Of a stretch of DNA of 64,000 nt, positions 1 through 9,575 are shown in pieces; position 1 is the stretch's first letter; each line of letters opens with the position of its first letter. The position numbers and the translations under genes were made by a program. The stretch is from positions 244,132 to 308,131 of the forward strand of contig CAVZUA010000035.1 in assembly GCA_963778385.1 (NCBI GenBank), given 5' to 3'. The notes under the pieces were generated by a model. That model was given only the letters and a program-made list of their open reading frames with translations, searched no databases and was not told the origin of the DNA. The DNA comes from DATARH01 sp963778385 (GTDB lineage: Bacteria > Pseudomonadota > Alphaproteobacteria > ATCC43930 > CGMCC-115725).

Positions 1-191
1 GGTCGTCTCGTCGAATTCTCTCGGTCGTGCCATCGGCCTCCTCGCGCCAGCGGCACCGACGTGCCGCTATCCTCATGATCGGTCGACAGAATTTTAGAAC
101 ACACGTGCCAGAACGGCAAAGCCATTGTCACCATCCGCCCGCCGGTTCATTATAGAGCAAATGATCTAAAAATGATGGAGAGGATAGGAAG

Positions 192-859
192 ATGAGCCTG
201 CAAACTGAATTAGATGCCCTGCGCGCCGAGTTTATTCGCGCGGCTCCGCCGGGTCGGGCTGAGCTGTACGATGCCAAAGTCGAAGAGCTGCAGCGGATTT
301 TTCCAATCGATAAGGCTCTGAAGACCGGCAATCACGCGCCGGATTTCTCGCTGCCAAACCCCTCAGGCCGGCCTGTCTCACTCGCAGGACTGCTCCGCGG
401 TGGTACGGCGTGGTGACGTTCTATCGCGGCGGCTGGTGTCCCTACTGCAACCTCCAGCTTCGCGCCTACCAGCAGGTGCTGGGTGAGGTCACGGCGCTTG
501 GCGCCAAGCTCGTCGCGATTTCGCCGCAACTCCCCGACGGCTCGCTGTCGACGGCGGAGATGAACAAGCTCAGCTTCGACGTGCTGAGCGATGTGGGCAA
601 CCACGTCGCGCGCTCCTTCGGTCTCGTCTATTCGCTGCCCGACGAGTTGCGCGCCGCCCTGACCTCGAACAACAAGGCACTGCCCGGCATCAATGGCGAC
701 AACAGCTGGGAACTGCCGCTGCCCGCGACCTATGTCGTCGCGCCTGACCGCAAGATCGCGCTCGCCGAAATTGAGCTCGACTACCGCGAGCGCCTTGAGC
801 CCGAGGCCATGGTCGCAGCCCTTCGCTCGTTGCGCGCCAGGGCGATTAAAGCTGCCTGA
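192..859 (+). pseudogene. AhpC/TSA peroxiredoxin-like protein, frameshifted
   Basis: Thioredoxin-fold peroxiredoxin-like protein; the family reduces peroxides through a redox cysteine. The first 74 codons (192-416) carry the N-terminal helix and the APDFSLPNPSG strand. The rest, with VTFYRGGWCPYC and its CxxC, continues in another frame from 410. The break lies at ACGGCGTGGTGACG, where one more G would give TAVVTFY and a single product of about 222 residues. A GAGAGGATAGGAAG ribosome site precedes the ATG. It leads a co-directional set with a GST and an efflux pump, which suggests a detoxification role. I read it as a one-base deletion, real or an error, rather than two separate proteins. Confidence 0.75.
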
Positions 860-889
860 TTGCATCTGTCTCATCGGAAAGGACCGACC

Positions 890-1597
890 ATGATCCGCTT
901 TTATTACCACCCGACCCCGAACCCTGCGAAGGTGGCCCTGTTTCTCGAAGAAACCGGTCTACCGTACGAAGTCGTGCCGGTCGACACCGCCAAGGGTCAG
1001 CAGCACGTGGCCGAGTTCCGGGCGATCAACCCGAACGGCAAGGTGCCGGCGATCGTCGATACTGACGGGCCCGGAGGCGCCGAGACCCGCGTCTTCGATT
1101 CGACCGCGATCCTGCTCTATCTCGGCGAAAAGACCGGCAAGTTGATGGGCTCGCCCACTGACAAGGGCGAGTTGCTGTCCTGGCTGTTCTTTATCGCGAC
1201 CGGTCTCGGCCCCTTCTCCGGCCAGGCAGTGCATTTCCAGCGCGCCACACCGGAAAAGCTGCCGTACGCCATCAACCGCTACCGCCGCGAAGCGGAACGC
1301 CACTATACGGTGCTCGACAAGCACCTCGCGGGTCGCGAGTTCATCGTCGGCAAAGAATATACGATCGCCGACATATCCGGCTGGGGCTGGGTTGACCGGG
1401 CCAGTTTCGTGCTGCCCGGCAGTGACGATCCGCTTGCCGCATATCCCAATATCCGCCGCTGGTTCAAGGCGATAGACGCCCGGCCCGCTGTTGCCAAGGC
1501 ACGGGCCATCGGCGGCACTCATAGCTTCAAAAAGGAAGTCGACGAGGAGACGCGGCGCGCGCTGTTCCCGTCGAACTATCCGCCTGCGGCCGCCTGA
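890..1597 (+). CDS. Glutathione S-transferase family protein
   Basis: Cytosolic GST-fold protein of 235 residues. The N-terminal thioredoxin-like domain (about 1-85) starts MIRFYYHPTPNPAKVALFLEE and carries the NPNGKVPAIVD glutathione-site loop with its cis-proline, then the DSTAILLYL segment that binds the gamma-glutamyl part. An all-helical C-terminal domain follows, with the YTIADISGWGW capping motif typical of bacterial YfcG/YghU-like GSTs. I chose ATG 890 because GGAAAGGA lies 7 bases upstream; an upstream TTG is possible but poorly placed. It follows the peroxiredoxin gene by 30 bases and probably shares its transcript. The substrate cannot be told from sequence. Confidence 0.9.
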   Translation: MIRFYYHPTPNPAKVALFLEETGLPYEVVPVDTAKGQQHVAEFRAINPNGKVPAIVDTDGPGGAETRVFDSTAILLYLGEKTGKLMGSPTDKGELLSWLFFIATGLGPFSGQAVHFQRATPEKLPYAINRYRREAERHYTVLDKHLAGREFIVGKEYTIADISGWGWVDRASFVLPGSDDPLAAYPNIRRWFKAIDARPAVAKARAIGGTHSFKKEVDEETRRALFPSNYPPAAA

Positions 1598-1673
1598 CGC
1601 GAATGATCGTACGCCGGCACCTCGACTGAGCCGGGGTGCCGGTGGTGCCCCGCATCATGGTCGCAACCGCAAA

Positions 1674-3305
1674 ATGAGTGATCCCGTTCCGGCCGTCATC
1701 AACGTCTCCGCGACTGGCAAGCCCCCGACTCTCGGAGAGCTTCCGGGGGGCGTCGAGCCCGATGGAAGCGGAGCACTTGATCCTGTTGCCCCGAAGGTCA
1801 ATCGCGTCGCCATCACGATCTCGATCATGCTGGCGACGATTATGCAGGCGATCGATACGACGATCGCCAACGTTGCGCTGCCGCACATCCAGGGCAGCCT
1901 CTCCGCGGCGCAGGACCAGATCACCTGGGTCCTTACCTCCTATATCGTCGCCGCCGCCATCATGACGCCGCTGACCGGCTGGCTGGCCGGCGCCTTCGGC
2001 ATCAAACGCGTCTTTCTGATTTCGGTCATCGGCTTTACCGTGGCGTCGGTATTGTGCGGCCTTGCCGAAAGCCTCACCCAGATTGTCCTCTTTCGCTTGC
2101 TGCAAGGGGTCTGTGGTGCAGCCTTGATGCCGTTGTCGCAGGCCGTCCTCTTGCGCATCAATCCGCCCGAGCGGCACGGCCAGGCGATGGCGGTATGGGG
2201 GACCGGCGTGATGATCGGCCCGATCGTCGGCCCCGCGCTCGGCGGTTGGCTGACCGACAATTACGACTGGCGTTGGGTGTTCTACATCAATTTGCCGATC
2301 GGCATCATTGCCTTCGTCGGCATCCTCGTGTTCATCCACGAGACCCGCCACACCCAGCGCGAGCGCTTCGACTTCTTTGGCTTTGGCACGCTCGGCGTCG
2401 CCATTGGGGCCTTGCAGATCCTGCTCGACCGCGGCGAGCTCAAGGATTGGCTCCACTCGACCGAGATCTGGGTCGAGGCGACGGTCGCCGGCCTTGCCCT
2501 GTACCTATTCGTCGTTCACACGCTGACGACGAGCGGGCGCCCGTTCCTCAATCGCGACCTATTGCGCGACGCCAACTTCGTTGCCGGTCTTGTGCTGATG
2601 TTCTTTGTCGGGGTCATTATGTTCGCGACGCTGGCATTGATGCCGACAATGCTGCAGCAATTGATGCATTACCCCGTGGCAACAGCCGGTCTTGTGATCG
2701 CGCCGCGCGGCGTCGGTACGATGATCGGAATGTTCCTGGTCGGCCGAATCATCAACGTCGTCGACATCCGTCTGATCATCCTCACCGGGCTCGCGCTGAC
2801 CGCTCTCTCGCTCTATCAGATGAGCGGCTTTTCGCTCGGCATGGATATGCAGCCGATTGTCGTCTCGGGGCTGGTTCAGGGTTTCGGGCTGGGCTTTGTG
2901 TTCGTGCCGTTGAGCACGATCAGCTTTTCGACGTTGCAGCGCTCGGTCCTGACCCAGGCCACCGCCCTGTTCAGCCTGGTGCGCAACATCGGCAGCAGCA
3001 TTGGCATCGCGATCCTCGAAGCTCTATTCGTCGAGAATACCCAGACCGTGCATGCACACCTCATCGAACATCTGCGCCCGGATAATCCGCTGGCGCGGGC
3101 ACCTTACCTGCTGCCGCCATTCAGCCTCAGCGAGACCCCAGGGATCGCCGCGCTTAATGTCGAGGTGACGCGCCAGGCGCAGATGGTCGCCTATATCGAT
3201 GACTTCAAATTGATGATGATCATCGCTCTTTTTTCAGCGCCCTTGGTGTTGCTGCTGCGCAAGTCGCGAAGCGCAAACTCGCCTGACCCGGTCGCCGTCG
3301 AATGA
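1674..3305 (+). CDS. DHA2 family (EmrB/QacA-type) multidrug efflux transporter
   Basis: Inner-membrane drug:proton antiporter of the major facilitator superfamily, 543 residues, as expected for the 14-helix DHA2 group. The first helix holds IMQAIDTTIANVALPHIQG, the D1 motif of EmrB/QacA proteins; the cytoplasmic loop GWLAGAFGIKRVF matches MFS motif A, and motif C is GIVGPALGGWL-like near residue 185. A hydrophilic N-terminus of about 40 residues precedes the first helix. ATG 1674 begins MSDPVPAVI; longer in-frame starts would overlap the GST gene. No membrane-fusion partner (EmrA) lies nearby, so it may work alone or with a remote partner. Likely exports organic xenobiotics. Confidence 0.92.
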   Translation: MSDPVPAVINVSATGKPPTLGELPGGVEPDGSGALDPVAPKVNRVAITISIMLATIMQAIDTTIANVALPHIQGSLSAAQDQITWVLTSYIVAAAIMTPLTGWLAGAFGIKRVFLISVIGFTVASVLCGLAESLTQIVLFRLLQGVCGAALMPLSQAVLLRINPPERHGQAMAVWGTGVMIGPIVGPALGGWLTDNYDWRWVFYINLPIGIIAFVGILVFIHETRHTQRERFDFFGFGTLGVAIGALQILLDRGELKDWLHSTEIWVEATVAGLALYLFVVHTLTTSGRPFLNRDLLRDANFVAGLVLMFFVGVIMFATLALMPTMLQQLMHYPVATAGLVIAPRGVGTMIGMFLVGRIINVVDIRLIILTGLALTALSLYQMSGFSLGMDMQPIVVSGLVQGFGLGFVFVPLSTISFSTLQRSVLTQATALFSLVRNIGSSIGIAILEALFVENTQTVHAHLIEHLRPDNPLARAPYLLPPFSLSETPGIAALNVEVTRQAQMVAYIDDFKLMMIIALFSAPLVLLLRKSRSANSPDPVAVE

Positions 3306-3371
3306 CCGCCGGGCGTCCACTCAACCACCTGACTCTTTTCCAGGGAGAGGCAGGCGGAGGAAGTTGCGATC

Positions 3372-4235
3372 ATGACGTCGAGCGCTAGCGATCCCGTCCC
3401 AGCCGTCACCGAAGCCGCCGCAACCGGCGAGATTGCGGCGATCTTCGCTGACATTCGCCGTGTGCTCGGGGTCGAGGTGGTCAACCTGGTCTGGCGCCAT
3501 CTGGCCACGATCCCGAGCGCTCTGCCCTGGGCCTGGGGGATGTTGCGGCCGCTCTATGCTGACGGCACGATCGCGACCGCAGCGGCGGCGCTGCACGACG
3601 ACCTCGACCTGCCCGAGCTGCCGCCGTTTCCACCCGAGCTTCTCGCCGCGACGGAACTTCTCGGCGGTGACCTCGGTACAATTCGCAATATCCTGGCCGC
3701 CTATGACCGCACCAACGCGATGGCCCTCATCGCCCTGTCCGCGCTGTTGTGCCGGCTGGAAGGCGAGCCGGCTGCTCCCGAAGCCGCGTCCTTGCATGGC
3801 ATCGGCGTCGCGTACGAACCACCCCTGTCCATCCCGCTGCCATCGCTGCCCAGCATGGCCGAGCTGCCCCCGGCGACTGCCAAATTGGTGCTGATCTTGA
3901 ACCGGCTCGGCACGCAACGGGACGACGCGGTGCTCGCCAGCATGTATCGGCATCTGGCGTATTGGCCGGCCTATCTGGCGCTGGCTTGGACGCTGGTCGC
4001 GCCGATGGATGCCGACGGATCCCTCCATCGCTCGATTGCCGACGCCACGGCGAAGGCGTGGGTCCGCGCGACGCGTGTTGCGATGCAGCTGCACGACCCG
4101 TCCGCCGCGCCGATAGACCCTACGCTCAACGATGCAGTCCGGGCAGCAGTTGAGCCGTTTGCCGGCGACGTCATCGCGAAGATGGTAGTGATCTGCGCTG
4201 TGTTGCGCGCGGCCACAGGCGCGTCGCAGGCCTGA
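3372..4235 (+). CDS. DehI-like (group I halocarboxylic acid dehalogenase fold) protein
   Basis: An all-helical protein of 287 residues resembling the DehI family, whose studied members hydrolyse D- and L-2-haloacids. The best match is the N-terminal block IFADIRRVLGVEVVNLVWRH and its internal partner near residue 195 (ILNRLGTQRDDAVLASMYRH), consistent with the known two-repeat DehI fold. I cannot confirm the catalytic aspartate of true DehI, and many relatives have unknown substrates, so dehalogenase activity is inference. AGGCGGAGG lies upstream of the ATG. It sits 66 bases after the efflux gene and before an F420-type oxidoreductase, in the same direction. Confidence 0.6.
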   Translation: MTSSASDPVPAVTEAAATGEIAAIFADIRRVLGVEVVNLVWRHLATIPSALPWAWGMLRPLYADGTIATAAAALHDDLDLPELPPFPPELLAATELLGGDLGTIRNILAAYDRTNAMALIALSALLCRLEGEPAAPEAASLHGIGVAYEPPLSIPLPSLPSMAELPPATAKLVLILNRLGTQRDDAVLASMYRHLAYWPAYLALAWTLVAPMDADGSLHRSIADATAKAWVRATRVAMQLHDPSAAPIDPTLNDAVRAAVEPFAGDVIAKMVVICAVLRAATGASQA

Positions 4236-4331
4236 TGCGGGTGCGCCGTTCTTTAAGGACAAGACGCGATCGTTTCCCAATGAGCGGGTGATTCACGTCA
4301 CTATCGAACGACCTGCGGAGGAGGGACTGAG

Positions 4332-5234
4332 ATGAAGCTTGGCGTAGCGATACCGGCGATCGATGCGGCCATCGGCGGGGACCCCTCGGCACTCCGGGAA
4401 TTTGCGCAAACGGCGGAGGACATCGGCTATCAGGATTTGTCTGCGCCCGACCACGTCCTCGGCGTCAACGTCGCCAGCCGCCCGGATTGGGGCGACCGCA
4501 ACACCTCGGCCGATCTGTTCCACGACCCATTCGTGCTGTTCGGCTTTCTCGCCAACTGCACCCGCAACGTCGAGTTCTCGACCCAGGTGCTGATCCTGGC
4601 CCAGCGCCAGGCCGTCCTTGTCGCCAAGCAGGCGGCCTCGCTCGACGTGCTGTGCGGTGGACGCTTCCGGCTCGGGGTCGGGGTCGGCTGGAACCCGGTC
4701 GAGTTCACCGGCCTCAACGAGAATTTCCGCAACCGCGGCCGCCGCTCGGAAGAGCAGATCGAGGTGATGCAGGCGCTGTGGGCCGAGCCGCACGTCACCT
4801 TTGCCGGCAAGTACCACACGATCGAGGATGCCGGGATCAACCCGCTGCCGCCCCGCCGCAAGGTCCCGATCTGGTTCGGCGGCCATGCCGAGGTGACGAT
4901 GCAGCGCGTCGTCAAATGGGGCGACGGCTGGATGCCGCTCAACTACGGGCCGGGCGACGAGGCGGTGGCGGCGTTCGACAAACTGCGCAAGATGGCCGAG
5001 GCGGCCGGACGCGACCCCGCCAGCATCGGCATCGACACGCGGACCACCGTCGGGATCGGCGCCGAGGCGGAGTGGCGCGAGACGGTGCGCTTCTGGAAAT
5101 CGTGCGGCGTCACCCACTTGACGCTGGGGACCTATTCGGGCCGCGGGCATCTGCGCCGGATCGAAGGCCGAACGCTCGGGGACCACCTCGCCGCGATCAA
5201 GCGCTACTGGAACGCGGTCGCCGATCTGCTGTAA
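4332..5234 (+). CDS. LLM class F420-dependent oxidoreductase
   Basis: Luciferase-like monooxygenase TIM barrel of 300 residues. MKLGVAIPAID forms the first strand, EDIGYQDLSAPDHVLG the second block, and FRLGVGVGWNPVEF is the hallmark of the TIGR03619-like F420 subgroup. The C-terminal part has WGDGWMPLNY and GVTHLTLGTY. Such enzymes use reduced deazaflavin F420 or FMN; which one cannot be told here. GGAGGAGGGA lies 6 bases before the ATG. Another member of the family is encoded at 8604-9446 on the opposite strand. It ends the co-directional detoxification set and faces the rhodanese gene across about 160 bases. Confidence 0.88.
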   Translation: MKLGVAIPAIDAAIGGDPSALREFAQTAEDIGYQDLSAPDHVLGVNVASRPDWGDRNTSADLFHDPFVLFGFLANCTRNVEFSTQVLILAQRQAVLVAKQAASLDVLCGGRFRLGVGVGWNPVEFTGLNENFRNRGRRSEEQIEVMQALWAEPHVTFAGKYHTIEDAGINPLPPRRKVPIWFGGHAEVTMQRVVKWGDGWMPLNYGPGDEAVAAFDKLRKMAEAAGRDPASIGIDTRTTVGIGAEAEWRETVRFWKSCGVTHLTLGTYSGRGHLRRIEGRTLGDHLAAIKRYWNAVADLL

Positions 5235-5393
5235 GTGCCGCCGACCGGCGACCATCCTCGGACCGGCATCCGGGGCGTGGATTTCAGTTCAGTGCGGACC
5301 CGGCCTCTTCCTGGTGCTCGGAGCCGCGTGATGCGGCGGATGATCAGTGCGAGGGGCAAACACAACAGCAGCGTGAGGGCGCCGAAAACGAAA

Positions 5394-6735
5394 CTACGCG
5401 ATCACGCGGAAGCGCTGATCATCGTCGCTCGCCATGTCGTGCACCAGATTGATCTCCCAAGCGAGGTACTCGCGCATCGCCTCTTCCCGTCCTTGACCGC
5501 GCTCGCGCGCCGACAGCACCACGTCGTTGGCCTCGCTCGCCATGTGCGAAGCGCCGGTCTCGACAGGCAGCCCGGCATGGCGCCATGCTTCGGTGCCGCC
5601 CGCAAGCACCATCACCGGCACGTCCGCGGCAGGAGCAATTTCGGCCGCGGCAAGCCGTGCCAGCCGATCGTCGGGCGAGGTCAGCACGATCGTCCCGGCT
5701 TTGGGGAGCTTCGCCAGGACGTCGGCGAGGCACGAGCGCACCGCAAACCAGGCGCCCGGGATGTGGCCCTGGGCATAGCGCCGGCTGGTATCGAGATCGA
5801 TGACCACCGCGCCGCCGTCGGCCAGCCGCTCGCGCAACGCCGGTGGCTCGATCATTGCGGTGGCGAGATCCTCCAACCCCAGCACCCGTGGGCGATGGGG
5901 GCCGCTGACCCAATCGCCATCGGCGGGGGCAGCGGTCAACACGGCGACGTCGTCCCACCCCATCTGCTTCAACCACGACGCCGTCATCGTCGCGCGAACG
6001 CCGTCGTCGTCCACAAGGACGATGCGGGCGCCCCAGGTCGCGACAAACGAGTCGGTTTCCTGCACCAGCTGGCCGCCGGGTGCCGAACATGCGCCACGGA
6101 GATGTCCAGCCTCGTATTCCTCCGGGGTCCGGACGTCGAGCACGTAAAGGCTGCGGCGATCAGCTTCCGCGCGCCAAACGGCGAGCGTCGTCTTGTCGAT
6201 GTGTGGCACGTTGGTGCGTTCCGCCACCCGTGAGGCCGCCTCGGCCGCCAGCCGCAGCCCGGCCTCGGATACCTCCGGCGGTCGGCGGGTCGCTCCATGC
6301 ACGACCTCAAAGCCGGCCAGATGCCACGCCATCGTCCCGTCCTTCAGCGACATTATCTTGTTGCCGAACCCGGCATTGATCAGCGCCTGCGCCCCTATGA
6401 TGCTGCGGGTGCGGCCGCCGCAGTTGACGATGATCGTGGTGTCCGGCGACTGTACCAGATCGGCGAAGCGGTAGACCAGCTCCGCACCGGGAACGCTGAT
6501 CGCCGTGGGAATACTGTTGCTGTGGTACTCCTCATAGGAACGGCTGTCGAAAATCGCGATGTCGGCGCCACTGTCGATCAGTCCCTTGAGCTCGGGTGCC
6601 GACAAATACGGCGTGCCGGCCTCGTGCTCGACGACCTCGGCGAACGCCTTGCTTGGAACGTGGACGCCGCTGTAGAGGCGATAGCCGGCTGCTTCCCAGG
6701 CCGCGATACCGCCGTCCAGAACCGCGACATCCCAA
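5394..6735 (-). pseudogene. Multi-domain rhodanese (sulfurtransferase-like), 3' part of an interrupted gene
   Basis: Encodes the end of rhodanese domain 1 (from WDVAVLDGGIAAWEAAGY) and three further domains. Domain 2 keeps the catalytic cysteine loop (VNCGGRTRS); domains 3 (VLVDDDGVRATM) and 4 (VLTSPDDRLAR) have lost the cysteine, as is common in tandem rhodaneses. The missing N-terminus lies at 8298-8557 on the same strand. Removing bases 6736-8297 joins the pieces in frame (260 + 1342 = 1602 bases, 533 codons plus stop). Unless an internal start is used, this part has no start of its own. The family moves sulfane sulfur or works in sulfur-compound metabolism. Confidence 0.85.
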
Positions 6736-8297
6736 CCGGAAATTAACAGGATGGCGGGAGGTGCCGTAACCATCCGGCCGTCCATCGGGCAATTCCGGCC
6801 AGTCCCACCAAAAGAATCGCGCGATGGCCTTTCAGTTTCGCCACCAGCTAGGGATCTTCCGCGGCATCAGTCTCAACCTCGGCAAGACTGGTATATCCGT
6901 CTCACCGAGCGGCAATCACGGGTCAAACACCCGCGACGCCGATGCAGCTCTCACTCCTGTCCGGTGAGCGCGGCGTAGACCAGTTCGCGGAACGCTTGGC
7001 GATAGGCGCTGCCTTCGGAGAGCGGCACCTGGATCATCTGGATCGCGATCAGCTTCTCGGCCGGATCGACCCAGAATGTGGTGCCCCAGGCGCCGGTCCA
7101 GTAGTAGTTGCCGACCGAGCCGGGGAGCGGGTTGTGCCCGGCGGCGGTGCGCACCGCAAAGCCAAGACCGAACCCTTGGCCCATCGCCGGGGTCGGCGCG
7201 ATATCGCCCGTCGATGTCAGCGCGCGCTGCGAGTGGCCGATCCCCGGCGGCAGCGCGTCGGACGTCATCAGTTGCACAGTGTGCGGCGACAGGACGCGCT
7301 GGCCGCGATACTCGCCGCCGTTGAGCATCATCTCGGCGAATTTCAGGTAGTCGGACGTGCTCGCGGTGAGCCCGCCGCCACCCGAGAAGAAATTCGGCTT
7401 TTTGGTGACATCGGGAAGGGGCGGCCGCTGGCCGTCGGTGCCGTTCTGCGCCTCCGCCAGCCGCGCTATGTCTTCGGGATGCACGTAGAAATCGGTCGAA
7501 GCCATGTGGAGCGGGCCGGTCACGTGCTCGGCGACGTACTGGTCGAGCGGCTCGCCCGACACGACCTCGATGATGCGGCCGAGCACATCGACCGCCACGC
7601 TGTATTCCCAGACCTCGCCCGGCTGATGGGCCAGCGGCAGCTTTGACAGCTTGGTGATGAATTGCGCCAGCGTGTCGCCACGGTCGCCGATATGGGCGTC
7701 GCGATACATCTGATGCACCAGCCCGTTGCCGAATTGCCCGTAGACGAGCCCGGCGGTGTGCCGCATCAGATCCTGCACAATCATCGGCCGCTTTTGCGGT
7801 TCGAACTCCAGCACTGCCTTGCCGTTGATCGGGTCGAGCTTTTCGACCCCGACCTTTACATCGGCCATCTCGGGGAGATAGGTCGAGACCGGCGCCATCA
7901 GGTTGAGCTTGCCGTCCTCGACGAGCGTCATCGCCGCGACCGAGACGATCGGCTTGGTCATCGACGCGAGGCGGAAGATGGCGTCGGTCGTCATCGCGGT
8001 CTTCTTTTCGCGATCCTGGAACCCGACCGTCTTATAAAGCGCGACCTGATCGCCGCGCGCCACGAGCAGCACGGCGCCGGGCAATGTGCCCTTGTCGACA
8101 TAACCCTGATAGACGTCGACCAGTTTTTGCAGTCGCGCGCCCGACATGCCGAGTTGCTCGGGCTGGGCAACCGCGGTCGGCTCCTGCGCCAGCCCGGCGC
8201 CAGCCGAAAGGACGAGGATTGCGGCGAGCACGGATCGGGTGAGCTTCATCGTTTCCCCCTGTTGTCTGGTGGTTGTGGTCGCGACTGGTTTACCCAA
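6736..8297 (-). other. 1562-bp insertion carrying a serine hydrolase gene, flanked by CCCAA direct repeats
   Basis: This block separates two in-frame halves of a rhodanese gene. CCCAA at 6731-6735 and 8293-8297 is present once in the reconstructed gene, so it looks like a 5-base target duplication or a junction microhomology. No transposase, resolvase or clear terminal inverted repeat is visible. The left end begins CCGGAAATTAAC and the right end finishes ACTGGTTTA. The cargo is one gene in the host's orientation plus about 215 non-coding bases on its 3' side. Confidence 0.8.
6951..8249 (-). CDS. Secreted serine hydrolase of the beta-lactamase class C/esterase family
   Basis: Penicillin-binding-fold hydrolase of 432 residues. 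It starts with a clear signal peptide (MKLTRSVLAAILVLSAGAGLAQ), so it acts in the periplasm. LASMTKPIVS is the SxxK nucleophile motif near residue 110, YSV near 218 is the YxN-like motif, and a late WTGAWGTTFWVDP block matches EstB-type esterases. AGGGGGAAACG precedes the ATG. The stop of the upstream rhodanese fragment overlaps this start (ATGA), so translation may be coupled. The gene sits inside the 1.56-kb insertion and has only 48 bases of its own upstream DNA, so it probably depends on the rhodanese promoter. The substrate is unknown; true beta-lactamase action is not implied. Confidence 0.9.
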   Translation of the reverse strand: MKLTRSVLAAILVLSAGAGLAQEPTAVAQPEQLGMSGARLQKLVDVYQGYVDKGTLPGAVLLVARGDQVALYKTVGFQDREKKTAMTTDAIFRLASMTKPIVSVAAMTLVEDGKLNLMAPVSTYLPEMADVKVGVEKLDPINGKAVLEFEPQKRPMIVQDLMRHTAGLVYGQFGNGLVHQMYRDAHIGDRGDTLAQFITKLSKLPLAHQPGEVWEYSVAVDVLGRIIEVVSGEPLDQYVAEHVTGPLHMASTDFYVHPEDIARLAEAQNGTDGQRPPLPDVTKKPNFFSGGGGLTASTSDYLKFAEMMLNGGEYRGQRVLSPHTVQLMTSDALPPGIGHSQRALTSTGDIAPTPAMGQGFGLGFAVRTAAGHNPLPGSVGNYYWTGAWGTTFWVDPAEKLIAIQMIQVPLSEGSAYRQAFRELVYAALTGQE

Positions 8298-8557
8298 TAG
8301 CCGAGTGCACTCATGCGCTCGGCAGCACGCAGCGCCGATCCTTCCTCGTCATCGCACCAGACCACGCGAGCGCTGCGCCGCGGCACCAGATCATCGACCA
8401 GCAGTTCGAGCCGGCCTAGCGGGACGCAGGAGGCGAGCAGCAGATGTCGGCGCGCGAACACGCCTTCCTCGCGGGCGTCGAGCAGGGCGATCTCGCTGCC
8501 GTCGTGTAGTTGCGCCTTCAATTGCGGCGCATCGATGCGCCGGATGTCACTGGCCAA
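8246..8557 (-). pseudogene. Rhodanese gene, 5' part, cut by the insertion
   Basis: Codons from TTG 8557 give MASDIRRIDAPQLKAQL, then ALLDAREEGVFARRHLL and VVWCDDEEGSALRAAERM, the first rhodanese domain with its cysteine in WCDDEEG. Homology ends at SALGYW near 8298, and the last codons (VNQSRPQPPDNRGKR) come from the inserted DNA. CGGAGG lies 7 bases before the TTG. The stop TGA overlaps the start of the inserted hydrolase gene. The natural continuation WDVAVLDGG begins at 6735 on the same strand. The 103-residue product is half a domain and probably inactive, but it supplies transcription and translation for the gene that follows. Confidence 0.82.
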
Positions 8558-8603
8558 AGTTAAACCTCCGTGGTCTCGCCGTAACGATTGCCGCCCTTAC
8601 CGC

Positions 8604-9446
8604 TTAACCGCGGACCTGCTGCATGATTTTCGTCCAGCGATCTATGATCGGAAGGACCGTGTCCGCCTTCTCCGGCGGGAACATCGGGACCACGCGCGTG
8701 ACGCCCAACTCACCGAGGCGCTTGACCCGATCGAGATCATCGCCAAGGCCGAACAGGCTGATTTCGATGGAGGCTAGGTCGCGTCCGGCCTCTCGTGCCA
8801 TCTCGCGGAATTTTGGCAAGACCTCGGCGAGGTCGCCACGCGCCGTGGGAATCCAACCGTCGCCATAGCGGATCGCGCGCCGCGCGCCATGCGGGAAAGC
8901 CCCACCGACATGGATCGGCGGGTGCGGTTTCTGCACCGGTTTCGGCCTGGCGATCATTGGATCAAAATGGACGAACTCCCCATGGTATTCGGCTTCCGGT
9001 TTCGTCCAGATTTCCTTCACCGCTTCGATGGATTCGCGCATCCGCTTGAAGCGGCTGGTGTAGACAGTCCCGTGGTTTTCCATCTCATCCTGGTTCCAAC
9101 CTCCGCCGACGCCAAACAGGAACCGCCCCTGGCTCACCTGGTCGATGGAGGCGACGAGCTTGGCGGTCTGGATCGCGTCGCGCTGCTGCACCAGCAGCAC
9201 GCCGGTGCCGAGTTTGATGGTCCTGGTAACCTGGCTGGCCGCGGCCAGCACGACGAACGGGTCCATTGCGTCGTAGTACTGTTTGGGCAGATCGCCGCCT
9301 CCAGGAAATGGCGTCTTGCGCGATAGCGGAATATGCGAATGCTCGGGCGCCCAAACCGACTCGAACCCACGCTCCTCAAGCGCGCGGGCAAGCTCCATCG
9401 CCGACATCGAATAATCGGTGAAGAACATCGCGCCACCGAAATGCAT
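8604..9446 (-). CDS. LLM class F420-dependent oxidoreductase
   Basis: Second luciferase-fold oxidoreductase, 280 residues. MHFGGAMFFTDYSMSAMELA starts the barrel, GFESVWAPEHSHIP is the second block, and GRFLFGVGGGWNQDEM is the signature glycine-rich segment. The end holds YGDGWIPTARG and LGELGVTRVVPMFP. ATG 9446 is preceded by GGGAGAG and fits the family's N-terminus, so longer in-frame extensions were not used. It is transcribed toward the rhodanese 5' part, with 46 bases between them, and may read through into it. It diverges from dinB, leaving about 130 bases for both promoters. The substrate is not predictable. Confidence 0.88.
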   Translation of the reverse strand: MHFGGAMFFTDYSMSAMELARALEERGFESVWAPEHSHIPLSRKTPFPGGGDLPKQYYDAMDPFVVLAAASQVTRTIKLGTGVLLVQQRDAIQTAKLVASIDQVSQGRFLFGVGGGWNQDEMENHGTVYTSRFKRMRESIEAVKEIWTKPEAEYHGEFVHFDPMIARPKPVQKPHPPIHVGGAFPHGARRAIRYGDGWIPTARGDLAEVLPKFREMAREAGRDLASIEISLFGLGDDLDRVKRLGELGVTRVVPMFPPEKADTVLPIIDRWTKIMQQVRG

Positions 9447-9575
9447 ATCGCTCTCCCTTGCTCTTCTGGTCTGCCCGCCGAGGCTAGCGGGTGGCGTCGG
9501 CCGGCGCCATCGATTACCTATCCCGGTATCGCGAACCGCATCCTGGCCTGCCCACCGATTGGGAGAGGGGCTGAA

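Noticed and set aside
1527..2456. 309-codon open frame antisense to the efflux pump
   Set aside because: Arg/Gly/Asp-rich composition typical of a GC-rich shadow frame; the sense frame has clear MFS motifs.
5235..6233. 332-codon plus-strand frame over the rhodanese gene
   Set aside because: No family features, composition of a complement frame, and the minus strand has four rhodanese domains.
6736..8297. Terminal inverted repeats on the hydrolase insertion
   Set aside because: CCGGAAATTAAC and the reverse of ACTGGTTTA share too few bases to be called an inverted repeat.
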